Assembly (NCBI GenBank): GCA_950295325.1
Contig: OX485805.1
Location: 23,673,501 to 23,737,500 of the forward strand
Direction of reading: 5' to 3'
Length of the DNA: 64,000 bases
DNA from: Polytrichum commune
Taxonomy: Eukaryota > Streptophyta > Polytrichopsida > Polytrichales > Polytrichaceae
Translations under genes and position numbers: made by a program
Part shown: in pieces, positions 47,534 through 59,999 of the stretch
How the letters are laid out: the number at the start of each line of letters is the position of its first letter
Numbering within the stretch: position 1 is the stretch's first letter
Notes under the pieces: generated by a model
Told to the model about the DNA's origin: nothing
The model's input: only the letters and a program-made list of their open reading frames with translations
Database searches by the model: none

Positions 47534-49630
47534 ATGGGGTACTTAGTGTCGAGTTCTTGTTCGCATGTTGTGGTGCTAATTCTGATATTCATGTCCACTC
47601 TGAGCTTCCTCATGGAAGGTGTGGTGTGCGGGTACACTGCGGGCGCTTGGGGATCTGGCCATGCTACTTTCTACGGAGGTGCTGATGCCTCAGGAACTCA
47701 AGGTATCCAGTTAGTGAACATGAATTAATGCATCATGAGGTGCATGCAGAGAGTACTAGCTACTTCATTTGATCATCATCATCATGTGCTTTTGCAAAAT
47801 ATGTGGGTCAAGTAACAAAAACTGGGTTATATGGTGAAACATGGTGCCGCCGCAATATTGTAGGTGGCCGAATCTGAAGAAGAAAACCATGATGAACAAA
47901 CAAATCAATCCATGCAGGCAGTGTGTAAGTAACTGTGCAGGAGTTATGTGTGATCAGAACAAGTTCACTGAGTATACTTGTTCGGATCGAGTCGTGTAGG
48001 TTAATGGGAGTATAGATATTTATATATTATATGCCATGGTCACTAATCAATAATGTAACAGTCTAGAAATGGGCTAGAAGTCTAGAAGAGAATGTAGCGG
48101 CATGATGATGATATCACTTGCTTCCTTTCTCTTCTCTTGTATAGTTCTTCTTCCTTGCGTCATCTCAGAAATTATGGGAGTTAAAGTCTTAAGTAGTTTC
48201 ACATAGCGCATTTAGTTTGTTAAAAAGATTTCTAGTTGACCTAGTCCGATGGCACAAGCATGAGCTCTGGAGAGGAGATGAATTCAGAGCAAGTAACATA
48301 GAGAAGAGGATGATCTCATCTTAACCTTGCTCCCATTCTCTCCACTTCTTTAACTCCCCGTGCCTCATCTTCAGAGTGCCGGAAGCTAATCTAAAAGTTG
48401 AGACACATAGCTCTATTTAGTTTCTCATAATAGTTCTAGTGAAGTTAGTGGACCATGGAACATTATATTTTAGAGTTAAAGTCTAAAGATCATTTCTCTG
48501 GTCGATGAAGATTGTATTTGATTGGTGAGTGTTTTTGTTTTTTGTTTTTTGTTTTGCAGGCGGTGCTTGTGGTTACGGAAATCTGTACAACAGCGGGTAC
48601 GGGGTTAAAACGGCCGCCCTCAGTGTGGCCCTTTTTAATAGCGGCGCTCAGTGTGGAGCCTGTTACCAAATAGCCTGCACTCAATCTAGGTGGTGCATTT
48701 CTGGGGCTAGCTCAATCACTATAACCGCCACCAACCTCTGTCCATCCGGCAGTACGGGCGGATGGTGCGATCCTCCCAAGCAACATTTTGATCTTTCACA
48801 GCCAATGTTTACATCAATCGCCCTGTACGCCGGCGGCGTTGTTCCCGTCAACTACAGAAGGTATAATTTCCTAACCATCGCGAAAGTAAGTAAATATGAC
48901 TCATGAGTTCATCACCTTTGTCCCACTATCTAAGAAACTTCCACTTGTGATACCAGATCTAACCTTCATTCTTGGAAATTTATTCTCAAAGCTGGAATAG
49001 AAAGAGAATGTCAGGCTTACACATGCTTAAGAATGTATTGGACCACATAACGGACAAGAGGGGACTGGATGACGAGAGCTGCAATATAAGCAATGAGACA
49101 GCCATCTACTCTCAACCCGTTATGGGACATAATCGGTCTGCTCATAGATGTAAACTATAGGTTCTGGAGGAAATGGCTTCTGCGTGGATAGTGAAGCGCA
49201 AGAGAGTTGTTGGAAGTGCCCTCCACTTGGATGCGAGACGGGTTATGTGCATATGAAACAGGGGCCTACGCGAGTGCATTTTAATCTTCTGATCATGAAA
49301 TTGCTCTTGTTAATATACAGGGTTGCCTGTGCGAGGCAAGGTGGCGTGCGGTGGACAATCAATGGAAACCCTTACTTCTTCTTGGTCCTCGTGTACAACG
49401 TGGGCGGGGCGGGAGATGTGCAAGAGATGTACGTAAAAGGATCCAGCACTGGGTGGTATAACATGTGGCGGAATTGGGGCACAATGTGGACTGCGACTCC
49501 CAGCGGCCGTCTTCAAGGCCAGGCTCTCTCCTTCAGGATTGTCACCAGCGATGGCAACTCGCTCACCTCCTGGAATGCTGCACCTTCCAACTGGGCTTTT
49601 GGGCAGACCTTTGAAGGCAGCCAATACTAA
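47534..49630 (+). CDS. EXPA: alpha-expansin 2
   Basis: Exons 47534-47702, 48560-48860 and 49321-49630, phases 1 and 2 at exactly the same protein positions as expansin 1; 259 aa. Residues 1-32 form a hydrophobic signal peptide, and the mature start is GYTAGAW. Domain 1 has [41 protein letters not shown] and HFD at 132-134. Domain 2 has [13 protein letters not shown] and MWRNWGTMW and ends [10 protein letters not shown]. The ATG at 47534 was chosen over an in-frame upstream non-ATG start because the signal peptide begins right after it. It is clearly paralogous to the gene at 28476. Its introns are longer (857 and 460 bp against 640 and 308 bp) and share no obvious sequence with those of expansin 1, so the duplication is not recent. 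Confidence 0.95.
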
Positions 49631-49639
49631 GTTAGCAAG

Positions 49640-52110
49640 CACACCACAACAGTCTTCAGGTCACCCAGATTGTATATCGGGCCCGGAGTGTAATAGAGTG
49701 ATGAATGCGAGCCAAACCTCCGAGATGCTTAGGTTCCTCTGATTTCATACTAAATCTCAATACCATAGGATATTCGTATACAAAATTTATGGTAGTTGTA
49801 CTAGATGGCGCTCGTGGATTAGAGGGAGTTCAATTTTCCATACCCGAGAAATTCAAGGGCGTTCAAGGTAGCCACTATCCCTGAAGATCCCGCGTATAAC
49901 CCAATGGCATTCCCATACCCTTCTGCCTACTGACGATCCTTACGCCCCAATTTCACTAGCTAGCAAACGCATCATAAATTAGCATACTTGGAGAAGCGTA
50001 GCTGAGCAAGAGGACGTTTGTGGGTGCTCCAGTTCCCGACCCGCGAATCCAAGTGCGCCCTTAAAAACCTAGCTGGTGGTTGATCCCGAACCCTTCTGCA
50101 GCTTGTTCTTGAATTAACCCTTGCGTTCGTGGATGCTCCTATGTTGTCTCTTAATAGACATCCCTTCCGCCCCCACTAGGTTCTAACTTTCTTCCTCGAA
50201 AAAGCAAAGGGAAAATCCAACCAAGTTTTTACGACCCAACAACTCCAGTGTAATCGGCCGGTCGTCCAAGGGAGAGAGCATACACTTACAAGACCTCCCT
50301 GCCCTGTGCTTTTCGATCCACGCGGGGATCAGTTCATCCATAACAACATCCTGTTCCTAGATCTGTGCATGAGCAGCAGACCGGGTGTGCCCCATAAACA
50401 GCTTGAGTTTGTGGGTCATCCACTCTCCTCTTTCACTTATGTGGTCTGTATATAAGTCCATTAAGTTACGTAAGATTTTTGATTCGAGCAGAGGCGTCGT
50501 AGCATCCGCCCGCTCCAGCAGTATCAGAACTCTGAACTCGTGAAACTATCTTGAGTATCCGTGCATTTGCAATATATCTAAAAATCTACAATATTGAGTC
50601 TTCAATTCGAGGGGCGTCATTGGGGAGATTGAAGAGCAGGGCCGCCCCCAGGTGGATTTGCCAAGTGCATGCATTTTTGCTCACTCGCTGATCATTCAAG
50701 CATTGTCATCTAAATTTCTTGCTTCAACTCATGGAGGAAGCTGAGCTCCACCACTGCAAGGCTCCTCAAACTCTGCAAAGTTTGCACAATTCCGTGTCTG
50801 CGATGTAAATTAATGTCCATCATTGTTTTCTTATGATGTATTGCTTCAGGGCAGAGACAAACAGAGATCTTTCCTAAAGGCATGGTTTTGTTAGTCTAAT
50901 CAGAAATAAATCCGAAGTTTCATGGCAGCTACGCTAACTAGTGCTATTAGTGTGGGTGGAGAATAACGTGGGCCACATTCATTTTCTACTCAAGGTGGAA
51001 ATAATGTGGGTCCAAGACCCCGGTCTTCCCCTAAGTCTTTGTGAAGACTACCGAACAATACAGTAAAGTACTAGTTATACGACAAAGGTAACACAAAATA
51101 AAATAACCATCCACATAAAATTTTCAAAAAAAACAGTTAATGTGGTCCATGCTAATTTTCTAGTAGAAATTTAAAGTGGGTAGACAATTAATGTGGCCAT
51201 AGTAATTTTCATTATGAGAATTAGTGTGGGCTCTAGAAAATTATGTGGTTCACAGTAATAAGAGTATTCAATGTACCATGGGGGAAGATGACAACGCAAA
51301 GGATTCCTGTAAAGCCCAAGGATTTGTGAATTTTTTTTAATGAGCTAAACTAGGGTGATAGAGCCCGATTTGATCGAGTGGGATGAGAGCGAAACTTAGT
51401 TGAAATGACTTAACAAGAAGTATGAGAGAGGCAAGTTTTTACCACACCCTAGAACCCTACCATGAACTTAAAACATGTTTCTTTCACTCAACACCGCCCA
51501 AAAGCTTGCTTGCATGCTTGTTCTTTTCCTTTGTTTCTACAACAACAACAACAACAACAACAAAAATAGCAAGTCTTTTCAAGCTGCAAGTTTCATTCCT
51601 AGATGTTTCTCTACAGTGATCCCTGTATGTCACGAATGGTGGATGTGAATGAGGTCCACTAGGAGAACCCAGTTTTATATTAATTTACTCCTTTTTTCGA
51701 AAGAGAGAATTGACGAGAACCCCTTTCTAGCAAAAAGCCTCCTGGGCCGCCAATCTATTTTTGCAGCCGAGCTCTACCACTTCTACCTCCATTAAGACAC
51801 CAACACTGAATACTTATTACAGATTAACGGACTTGGGATCCATAAATTTCTGGAATCTTATCACGTGCCCGATCATCACTTCCTCCTTTTCACAAATCAA
51901 GCACCACTGTGTCAATACAACACAAATAAGTCAAAGTCACAAAGCTACCAGAATAAAAACAATCACACGCACACTCTATTCGTGGTGGCAAACGTCTGAA
52001 AGTTTGCCGCTAATGTAACTTAGTCTGGAATAACAGAATGATAATACGAAATCTTCCTCAACAGTGAAAGCAAGACTTTGTGCTCACTTTGTGCAAGTCT
52101 GCAAATCAAT
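49640..52110. other. intergenic DNA, no gene seen
   Basis: The first part is the expansin 2 3' region. At about 50940-51260 the phrase 'aatgtggnccat'/'agtgtggg' recurs five or six times, in a loosely inverted arrangement that suggests a degraded foldback element. A (CAA)n microsatellite lies at about 51538-51563. No recognisable protein. Confidence 0.5.
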
Positions 52111-52114
52111 AATG

Positions 52115-52350
52115 AATGAGAGAGAACCGGCTGCTGCAAATTACAGATGAACCGGTTGAGTTTGAGAAATAACCGGTTGAAGCTCCAAGACTTCAGGAAG
52201 ATTACCCATCATTTTAGAGGAATTTATAGAAGAATATACCCCAATTTAATAAAGGAAAATTGAAATTTGTCAACACATAAGCAGTTGGACTTGGAAACAC
52301 TAGGATCTCGACCGATTATGTCCAAAATCCTCCCCAGACATTGCTGCAAA
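52115..52350 (-). repeat. dispersed repeat family C, copy 5
   Basis: The reverse complement carries 'ggggaggattttggacat', 'gatcctagtgtttccaag', 'aaccggttatttctcaaact' and 'caaccggttcatctgtaa'. It is the best-preserved copy in the window. Confidence 0.75.
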
Positions 52351-52535
52351 TTGTGGGACTAGTATGAAGGGGTGAAATAATCTTACCTTGCTCAGCTACT
52401 CCACTTTGTCCTATTAGTGTGGGTTGACGTGTGGTGTGGAGCTATAGGTTGCTATAACTTATTAAAACTGAGAATATCATTTTTTAACCTAGAAAACATA
52501 TGAATAGTTAGTGATTTTCATATAATTACTAAGCA

Positions 52536-52745
52536 CACTATTTTGTCTAATTATTGTGGGTTATTGTTTGGAGTTACGTGTTACTATAATTTTTACTAAA
52601 ATTATCATTTTTCACCAACTAAGTTCAATGTATCAATGTGCATACTAGCTACTTATGTCATTTGGGTAAAGAATGATACTCTCAAGAGAATGTTATAGCG
52701 ATGCTAACTCCAAATGGTAACCCACACTAATTAGACAAAATAGTG
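52536..52745. mobile_element. small foldback/MITE element G (210 bp)
   Basis: 'cactattttgtctaatta' at the left end is the exact complement of 'taattagacaaaatagtg' at the right end. The inverted match continues imperfectly for about 55 bp ('tgtgggttattgtttggagt' against 'actccaaatggtaacccaca'). A half copy ('ctaattagacaaaacagtg') lies near 31136-31155. Confidence 0.8.
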
Positions 52746-53394
52746 TAGCTACATGATGGTCTCTTTCCAAAGAAAGAGTTTGCGATTAAAACACTATGAT
52801 AATTTATAGTGATTTGTTGAAAAGTTCACAATATACTACCCAAGTGCTCACCGTAAACAGAAAATCCCGGATTTGAAGGAGAATTATGATCCTGAAATAT
52901 TTAGTCCCACAGAATGCAGCCAAGGAGTTGTGTAATGTTATGTTTGACAAGCGGGGGCATATATATATATATATATATTTAAAATATTTAAAAACAGTCT
53001 CCGTCCACTTTAGATTCATGCTAGATTTGAATCAAGAATATGCATCCTACACTTGTATTGAAAAATCAAAATTTAGCAAGTTAAGGTTTAAAGGTGCAAG
53101 CCCAATTCTCCCCAACATTGTTTAAACAATGCCATCCCAATTCAGCAACTTAACCTTTCATGGTAGATTCGACCATATGGATGGCATGTTTATAACATTT
53201 AGTCTATTGTTTATACAAATTTTGAACAATCCATGTATCTCAATTAAGAAGATTATATTGTAAATGTGTACACTAGTACGGACAGGTAGTGGTGGTTGCC
53301 TTGACCAAAAAAAAACTCAGGTTTTAGGGGTTAAGAACACCTCCACTCATGGACCCGCAAACAAGCCTCCTTCTATCATTAATATTTTTTTGCT

Positions 53395-53625
53395 CTTTAT
53401 TAGTGAGATTGCATGCTACGTCCCACCTCTAAGTCCATAAATATTCAAAATTCTCATTGCCCACCGATTATGTCATAGGGGACCCTCTCTTGAAAGCCCT
53501 TCGACACACCATACTTGATGAGTCGAGAGATGCCCCTATGATATAATCGGTGAAAAGTGACTTCTTTAATTGCATATAGGGTCTTATGGGTGGGACATAG
53601 TAACCATGCTAATTTGCCTAAAAAT
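53395..53625. mobile_element. foldback element H (about 230 bp)
   Basis: The left arm (about 53410-53490: 'gcatgctacgtcccacc', 'caccgattatgtcatagggg') and the right arm (about 53530-53612: 'cccctatgatataatcggtg', 'gggtgggacatagtaacc') are imperfect complements over about 80 bp, with a short central loop. Confidence 0.75.
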
Positions 53626-53663
53626 GTCTAAAAAGCTAGTGGTATTGGCATGATTGTGGCATC

Positions 53664-54050
53664 ATGAGTGATGTTCTAGGATATTCATGTGGAAAAAGGA
53701 ACAAGCAACATTTTTTGAATAAGCAAGACACAAGTGACAAGTACGGACTACTAACCATTGAGGACGACATTCATGCTGCTTGGAAGAACATTTTCAAACT
53801 TTGGAACACATCCGTGCTTCTCGATGTGAAGGGGTCTACCAAGTTTACAATCTTCCAAGAGCATGGCGAGGACTCTAGATATAGGGAGGTCTCAAAAAGG
53901 CTACCACCTTTTTGGTTCAAAGACTTAGAAGTTGTATTAAGGTTACTACAGGGGTTCATGTTCATAATATAATCCTTGTGGATGATTCTCCACACAATAC
54001 TCTCTTTAATAATTCATTCAATGTTGTGCATCCAACTATCTTCAGCAAAA
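53664..54050 (+). pseudogene. possible HAD/FCP1-like phosphatase fragment, frameshifted
   Basis: About 95 open codons are followed, after a one- or two-base frame change near 53955, by VHNIILVDDSPHNTLFNN. The IILVDDSP core resembles the DDSP motif near the end of the FCP1/CTD-phosphatase-like HAD domain of plants. The upstream part does not show the expected DXDXT motif, so this is at best a decayed fragment and could be coincidence. Confidence 0.25.
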
Positions 54051-54825
54051 AAAAACACAAGTTATCCTCATGAGACTAAGTGCTCACCACCCTTTGGCCA
54101 TACATGTTCATAATGTAATATTGAAGTGAGTTTGTTCAGAGGTACACAAAGCTGGAGCACTTGTAGTTGTCTCTGCCACATATGTTTCTAGATAGTCAAA
54201 CATGTAGGAAACTTTTAGGAGGCTTTGGAGGAGCATGTGGCCTTTGGAGCAAGAAAAACCACAACATGGAGAAACACAAGTGTATCTATTGGCAATTCTT
54301 ATGGTACCAATACAAGTTGGGTTGGTTGGTCGTATTGTTGTCGCCAATAGTCACCATGTATTTTAGAATATCGTGTGCCACTAATTGTTCAAAGAAATAA
54401 GATTTCATGGGTTTAGTTACTATCAATCGCCAATATATGTTATGTTGTTCTCTATGTGGTTGTCAGTGTATGTTTATGTGTTTTTCATTTGAGTTTTTCA
54501 TATATGCAGTGTTGGTGATAGAACCCAATGCATTTAATCTATTCAACATACACATCATTGTGACCTACACAAAACCACTTTGTTGGCTCATATATATTCA
54601 ACATTTCGTGTTGGAATGTCCCATGTATAACCCCACTAGAGATAAATCTCCATCACTATTTGAGAATGTAGTTTCAAGAAGCCTCGAGTCTTTCTTCCAA
54701 TTAGACCATCAAGTTGATATTAGCCTTTATCTCATGGAGGCTACCACACTCCACCACTCTAGAGAATTAATTGGTTTCAAACCATCTTGATGTGCTTTCA
54801 ACCCCATTACCCTTTTCGGCTTCCC

Positions 54826-55490
54826 AGTTCTTCACACTGACCAATGCATGCAATCTTAACAACAAACCACCATAATAACCAATCATGGAATGGCTCCTCA
54901 AATGCACACGTTCACAACCAACCTACCACTACCAAGCTAAATTAAGTCGGGGCATCCTATGCATAAGAGGAGCCCCAAACCAAACACAAACACCAATAAC
55001 ACCCTCTCCTACACTTACAATCCAACTCATTGAATTCACATGCTACCATGACATATTCCCCAATCAAGCTCTCACACATAAAAACACCAAATACGATTCA
55101 CTAATTACCACCATACAAAACAATGGTCGAAAAACCAACCCCCTCATTACTATCACAACATGAGTAAAAGGGGCTATACACGAACACTCAATTAATAAAC
55201 TTACCAACCTTAAAATCCCAAAATCCAACATTAAGACCCTCATGAAAAATATCCACTAGGAATGCCATCAAATACCTCACATATCTTGTCCTAAACAAAA
55301 GAAAACTTGACAATAAACAAACACCCGTCCCCCCACCCCCAATAAACTACTAATACAACACCAGAACCCACCTCTTAAAGGAGATAAAAAACCTTAAATT
55401 ACATCACGGACAAGCGTGATCAACATAAAGCCAACGGACTCACATTCACGCTGGTACCTAGCTACGGGCATTTTTTTTTATTGTTTTCTT
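54826..55490 (+). mobile_element. LINE 3' fragment, second copy
   Basis: Homologous to the tail of the LINE at 38.4-41.6 kb but on the plus strand. EWLLKC, ILCIRGAPNQTQTP, IQLIEFTCYHDIFPNQALTH and NPLITITT align residue for residue with the other copy. The match continues past stops through 'cacgaacactcaattaataa' and 'aaaatcccaaaatccaacat'. The 3' end keeps 'ctcacattcacgctggta' and a T-rich tail with 'ttttcttttcttt'. The start near 'ttcacactgaccaatgca' is a 5' truncation. It ends about 110 bp before the TATA box of the dTMP kinase gene. Confidence 0.85.
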
Positions 55491-55603
55491 TTCTTTGGCT
55501 TCCTTTAGACCAACTTCATTTCATTGTGTAACTATCAAACAAGATACCCGGATCTCACCCACCCGGCGGGTATCGAATACGCCGATACCCTCCCGCGCGG
55601 CCG

Positions 55604-55611
55604 GATATAAG
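55604..55611 (+). promoter_or_regulatory. TATA box of the dTMP kinase gene
   Basis: GATATAAG in a GC-rich context lies 99 bp before the first in-frame ATG and would place transcription start near 55636. Confidence 0.5.
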
Positions 55612-55640
55612 AAGCTCCCGCCAAATCCAAGACTCCTCCG

Positions 55641-55667
55641 ATGGCCTGGCTTCGGAGGCGAGCTTGA
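55641..55667 (+). CDS. upstream ORF (8 codons) in the dTMP kinase leader
   Basis: ATG GCC TGG... TGA encodes MAWLRRRA in a different frame from the main start at 55710. It ends 42 bases before that start. If transcription begins near 55636 it is the first AUG and may damp translation. The gap is short for re-initiation. Confidence 0.4.
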   Translation: MAWLRRRA

Positions 55668-55709
55668 GAGCTTGCGTTGCAGCAAGCGCAACGCAACGCA
55701 AGGCGAGGC

Positions 55710-58700
55710 ATGGTAGCGGGGGTGGCGTACCAGCGACTGGCATCCGCGATGGCGATGGCTGGAGGCAGGGCGAAACCCTCGGCGGCAGCTCTAGCTCCCA
55801 TTAGCAGCAGCAGCAAGCGAGGGGCGCTGATCGTGCTGGAAGGGCTGGACCGCAGCGGCAAGAGCTCGCAATGCGCGCACCTGGCGTCGTTCCTGGCGCA
55901 GCGAGGCGTGGCCGTGGAGGCGTGGCGATTCCCCGATCGCACGACGCCCATGGGCCACATGATCTCCTCCTACTTGGCCTCCGAGACCGAGCTCGACGAC
56001 GCTGCCATCCACCTGCTCTTCTCCGCCAACCGCTGGGAGAAACGGTACTAGTCTTCCTTCACCTTTTGTATCTCTCCTACCCTCCCTCTTACAGAAACTC
56101 CTCTTGTGGTGAGGATTTGCGGAAGCCATTTACATTTAAACGATTTCAAATTAAATTCGTCGCGGCGCACGTAATTTCCAGCGGGAAAACGTTCGTGCTC
56201 TCATTCTCTACATAACCTCATCTCGAGGGGCCATTTACATCTAAATGGATTTTTTTCTTACAAATTCAATTTGATTTATTTAAGTCGCGGCAATTATGCT
56301 CTCCACCTGACGTTTCTTAGGGTTAATCACACATTCAAACATGTCCATTCAGAAAATGCCATACGGTTCAAGAGATCCCTTCATCTCGCTCTCGCTCCCT
56401 ACAGAAACCCCTCCTGTGGTGAGGATTTGTGCAAGCCATTGAATTCAAAATATTTCTTCCTTTCAAATTTTCTTGTCGGAGTGAAGTCGTGGCGCGACGT
56501 AATTTCCATCGGGAAAAGATTACTCTCTTCACTCGAAGTTTCTTAGGGTGGACCATAAATTCAAACAATATCCGTCCAGAAAATATGATATGTTCCAAGA
56601 GATTTCTTCATCTTGCTCTCTACAGAAACTCCTCCTGTAGAGAGGATTTGTGCAAGCCATTCACATTCAAACGAGTTTTTTTTTTTTTCATTTTTTTTTT
56701 TCATTGTCGAAGTTAAGTGGCAGTGCGACGTTATTTCCATCGGGAAAAGAATGCTCACTCTCTTCAGATACTCCTCTTGTGGTGAGGATTTGTGCAAGCT
56801 CAAAGGTTTATTTGTAATTTTTTTCTTAATAATTTACATCATCGTGAAAAGATGATGCTCATCACTTGAAGTTTCTGAGGGTGAACTACACATTCAAACA
56901 CATCCACCTCATTTACCACGTGTACTTAATTTTCACTGCAGTCATATGTTCCAATAGATTGTTTACAAAGCTCTTCAACGACGTGCATTAGATTATGGCC
57001 ACTGGGTGGACCTGGCTGGCAGCCACCTCTGCTCGGCCAGGTTCAATCAATGGCCATTATCTAGTATGTAATGTTCTTAATAGCCTATGTAGTCTTCTGG
57101 TGCAAGTGGGCCAATTCTTAGCTTGTTCGATAGCAAGAATGTTGCCATATGGGGAGCACCCCTTCAATTGAATCTTGGTAGATGGGAGAGGCTTCATGTC
57201 CAAAGATAAGCATTATGAGGGCTTGATGAATGACAGCTTGCTACTTGACTATGCTTGGCATTCATGCGCGCATGGGAGGACCTTGATTCTTGGAATTTTA
57301 TTCTTGAAGCTAGAATAGAAAGGGAGCGTCCTTACAAGGCTCAAGAATGTTATGAAGTATGTTAAGTGCCACTGCTTTCTAGAAATTTGGGCAGGCATGT
57401 TCGTCAATTTTAGCACAAATGGTTGGACATTGTTCCAAAAAAATTGTTTGTTTATTTTCTTTTGTATCATAAAAAGTCTTTTTGAGCCTACATTGAAAGA
57501 ACAGAGATTCATGTGAGATGGAATTCTGATAATGTGGCAGTGCACTGATGGAATCAAAGTTGAGGGCGGGTACGACATTGGTGGTCGATCGCTATTCGTA
57601 TTCCGGAGTTGCGTTTTCCGCTGCGAAAGGTCTTGATCTAAGTTGGTGCAAGGTAATAGCCGATTTCTTGTTTGATTTGCTTCTGATGGCCAATATCCAG
57701 ACTAGGGAGTGATCCTGCCTTGTGACCAGCAGCATGGCCCTGAATTATACCTTCTGCTGAACTGAATGGCTCATAACGTAGCTACTTATGGTTGCGAAAT
57801 GCTTCCTAGTCTAAGTACAAGAGAATCAAGGGTTTGTTGTTCCTATATAATGGGACAATTTGTATCTGGGAAACACAGCCTTGGAAACATTTGTGACTTG
57901 CCATCACTTATAGGTCTTTACTCCATTCTGTATTAGGGTATTAGTGTTACCAAGGTAACACAGTTGCAGGCAGTAGAAATTACAGATTTTTGGTAGTTGG
58001 ACTCCAGCCCATACAAGTGCTTTAAACATACAAAATCCAACCTCATGCAAGTCATGCAGTGCTGCAGGGTCCAGAGGTAGGGCTGCCTGCACCAGATGTT
58101 GTGTTCTATCTCGACATCTCTGCTGAGGTAATTTACCCGTGCTTCAAACTCTTCTTGTTTTTTCTAAGCAAACAGATGCAGCCAGAAAGGGTTGATATTC
58201 TAGCGAAAGTTGGAGAAGACTGGACCTCAGATTGGTTGATTCAGCTGATGCAGGGAGGACTTTGTCCTTAAGAATTGTGGAAACTTTGATACGCAAGATT
58301 TTTTAGTTGCCATCTGGTTTCAGGGTTTTGCATCTACCAAATATTATAAGTGCAAAAAATAGTCATGAAAGTCTTTGTAGGTCACTGCTCTTTACCAAAT
58401 GTACTTAATTTTCACAAGTATTGAAGAGATTATCATTATCCATACTGTAGAAGGTTAGCTGTATGTCTTGTTCACCATTTATTGAAGACAATAATTGGCA
58501 GCATGCCACTCAAAATAATCTGTGGAGCTAGAGATTGATTGTTAAAGCATCCTAACCTTGAATCCCCACAAAGCCCAAATTTGAGCCATTTGCATGAAGT
58601 AACACAAACTAATTGGTACTGCGCAATCCTTAGCCAATTGGGCAAACATGGCACCTCTCAAAATTGGGGATCCAATTGATGGAATGCTTGGGTCTGCAAA

Positions 58701-59902
58701 ATGACCAATACCATTTGAAAACGTATGCTTCACAAATAGGGTATCCAAAATCATTGTGTCCTGTCCTTCAATCCAAGACATGCAATCATTTCATAATGTT
58801 TGTTTCTTTGAAGTGCATTTTTCATAAATGCCCTAGGTTTTTATCATGTCATACTAGGTGAGAAACAAAAGATGGATTGAGTAGCAGTTGACCACCTTGA
58901 AACAATGGCAAAAGTGACTATGTGGTCAGTATGGCTGAAAGTGTTCAAATTAAATTGCTCTAGAAGTTATTTTTACAGAGGTGAAAATGACAATTAACAG
59001 TGAGAAGAAATGCTGTTCCAGTAAGAGTTAATGTCCCTTCTTGGCCCTCTTGAGAAAAATCTTTTAAGTTTCTGAGCGTCTAAACGGAATACCTGTTATT
59101 GCAGGTAGCTGCAGAGCGAGGAGGCTATGGAGGTGAGAGATATGAGAAACTTGAATTTCAAAAGGAAGTTGAACAAAAGTTCAAGGCTTTGAAAGATTCA
59201 ACCTGGCAGGTACAAACAAACTTCCAATTGTACTCGAGCAGTGAGCTCAGCATTGGTTTCATATCAACTTCCACCATCTTGGCCAATTTTCTGCCACTTA
59301 TTAGAGCTGTCCTCTCAACTCAACATGAATTTTGGTTGTGAGTTGGTTGTTTTGCAAACAATTTCTTCTATATTCGGTAAGTTTTTGCTGCATGCTTGGA
59401 GGTAGTGTGGAGTTTTGAACGAAGGACATTCTACATCAGTTCATTAGGGTCAAACTAATTTTGGCATGCTAAGAGGTGCTAAACCGAGTTGCGTCCTCAA
59501 TGAACCAAAACAGGTTGCTCTTTATACAATGTAAACACTACCTCCGAGCATGCACCACAAGTGGAAAATAATTATTGATTGTGTATGCAAACCAACCAAC
59601 CAAAAATCACAGGGGAACAACTCCCAATGAAAAGTCTCATTGAATGAAAGGATAACTCTATTAGCATAGTCTTTATAAGCATCATCTGTGTTTCATCCCT
59701 GTATTTTGATCTCCCATGTGCATGTTCTTCTGTTTACAAGTTTTCTTGGGTGTTGCAGAATGTGGATGCCACACAATCAATGGGTGAAATACAATCAGCC
59801 ATCCGAGAGGCGGCCATGAAAGTTGTAAATGAATGTCAGTCTGGTGCTGAGCTCGCGCATATGTGGCCATTAGAGACATCAAAGATTCCACTTCAGTCCT
59901 GA
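55710..59902 (+). CDS. TMPK: thymidylate (dTMP) kinase
   Basis: Exons 55710-56044, 57541-57652, 58068-58127, 59105-59209 and 59759-59902, all GT-AG and phase-consistent, giving 251 aa. The enzyme phosphorylates dTMP to dTDP with ATP for DNA synthesis. P-loop GLDRSGKS at 45-52; dTMP-binding region with the DR(Y) motif at 128-130 followed by [24 protein letters not shown] core strand; lid region [11 protein letters not shown] (173-183). The first about 36 residues are Ala/Ser/Arg-rich without acidic residues and look like an organelle transit peptide. Internal Met14 or Met16 could give a cytosolic or nuclear form, as reported for dual-targeted plant dTMP kinases; that is inference. The length without the extension fits the family (about 210 aa). 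Intron 1 (1.5 kb) contains a tandem array. The region between exons 3 and 4 is AT-rich and holds nothing else. Confidence 0.93.
56070..56880 (+). repeat. irregular tandem array in intron 1 of dTMP kinase
   Basis: The phrase 'acagaaactcctcytgtg', then 'gtgaggatttgtgcaagcc', recurs at 56091, 56401, 56622 and (cagata variant) 56765. Associated words are 'acattcaaacga', 'cgacgtaatttccatcggga' and 'cacttgaagtttctnaggg'. Spacings of 310, 221 and 143 bp show unequal deletion within units. Each unit carries a splice-acceptor-like TACAG and a donor-like GTGAGG 15-18 bases apart. Confidence 0.8.
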
Positions 59903-59999
59903 CGCCACAAGCGAGCAAGATTGCAACTGATATATCAAAGTTTCCTAAGTATTCAAGTCTGCAACCGATTAGGAAGTACTTAAAAACGAGGTTGGTGGT

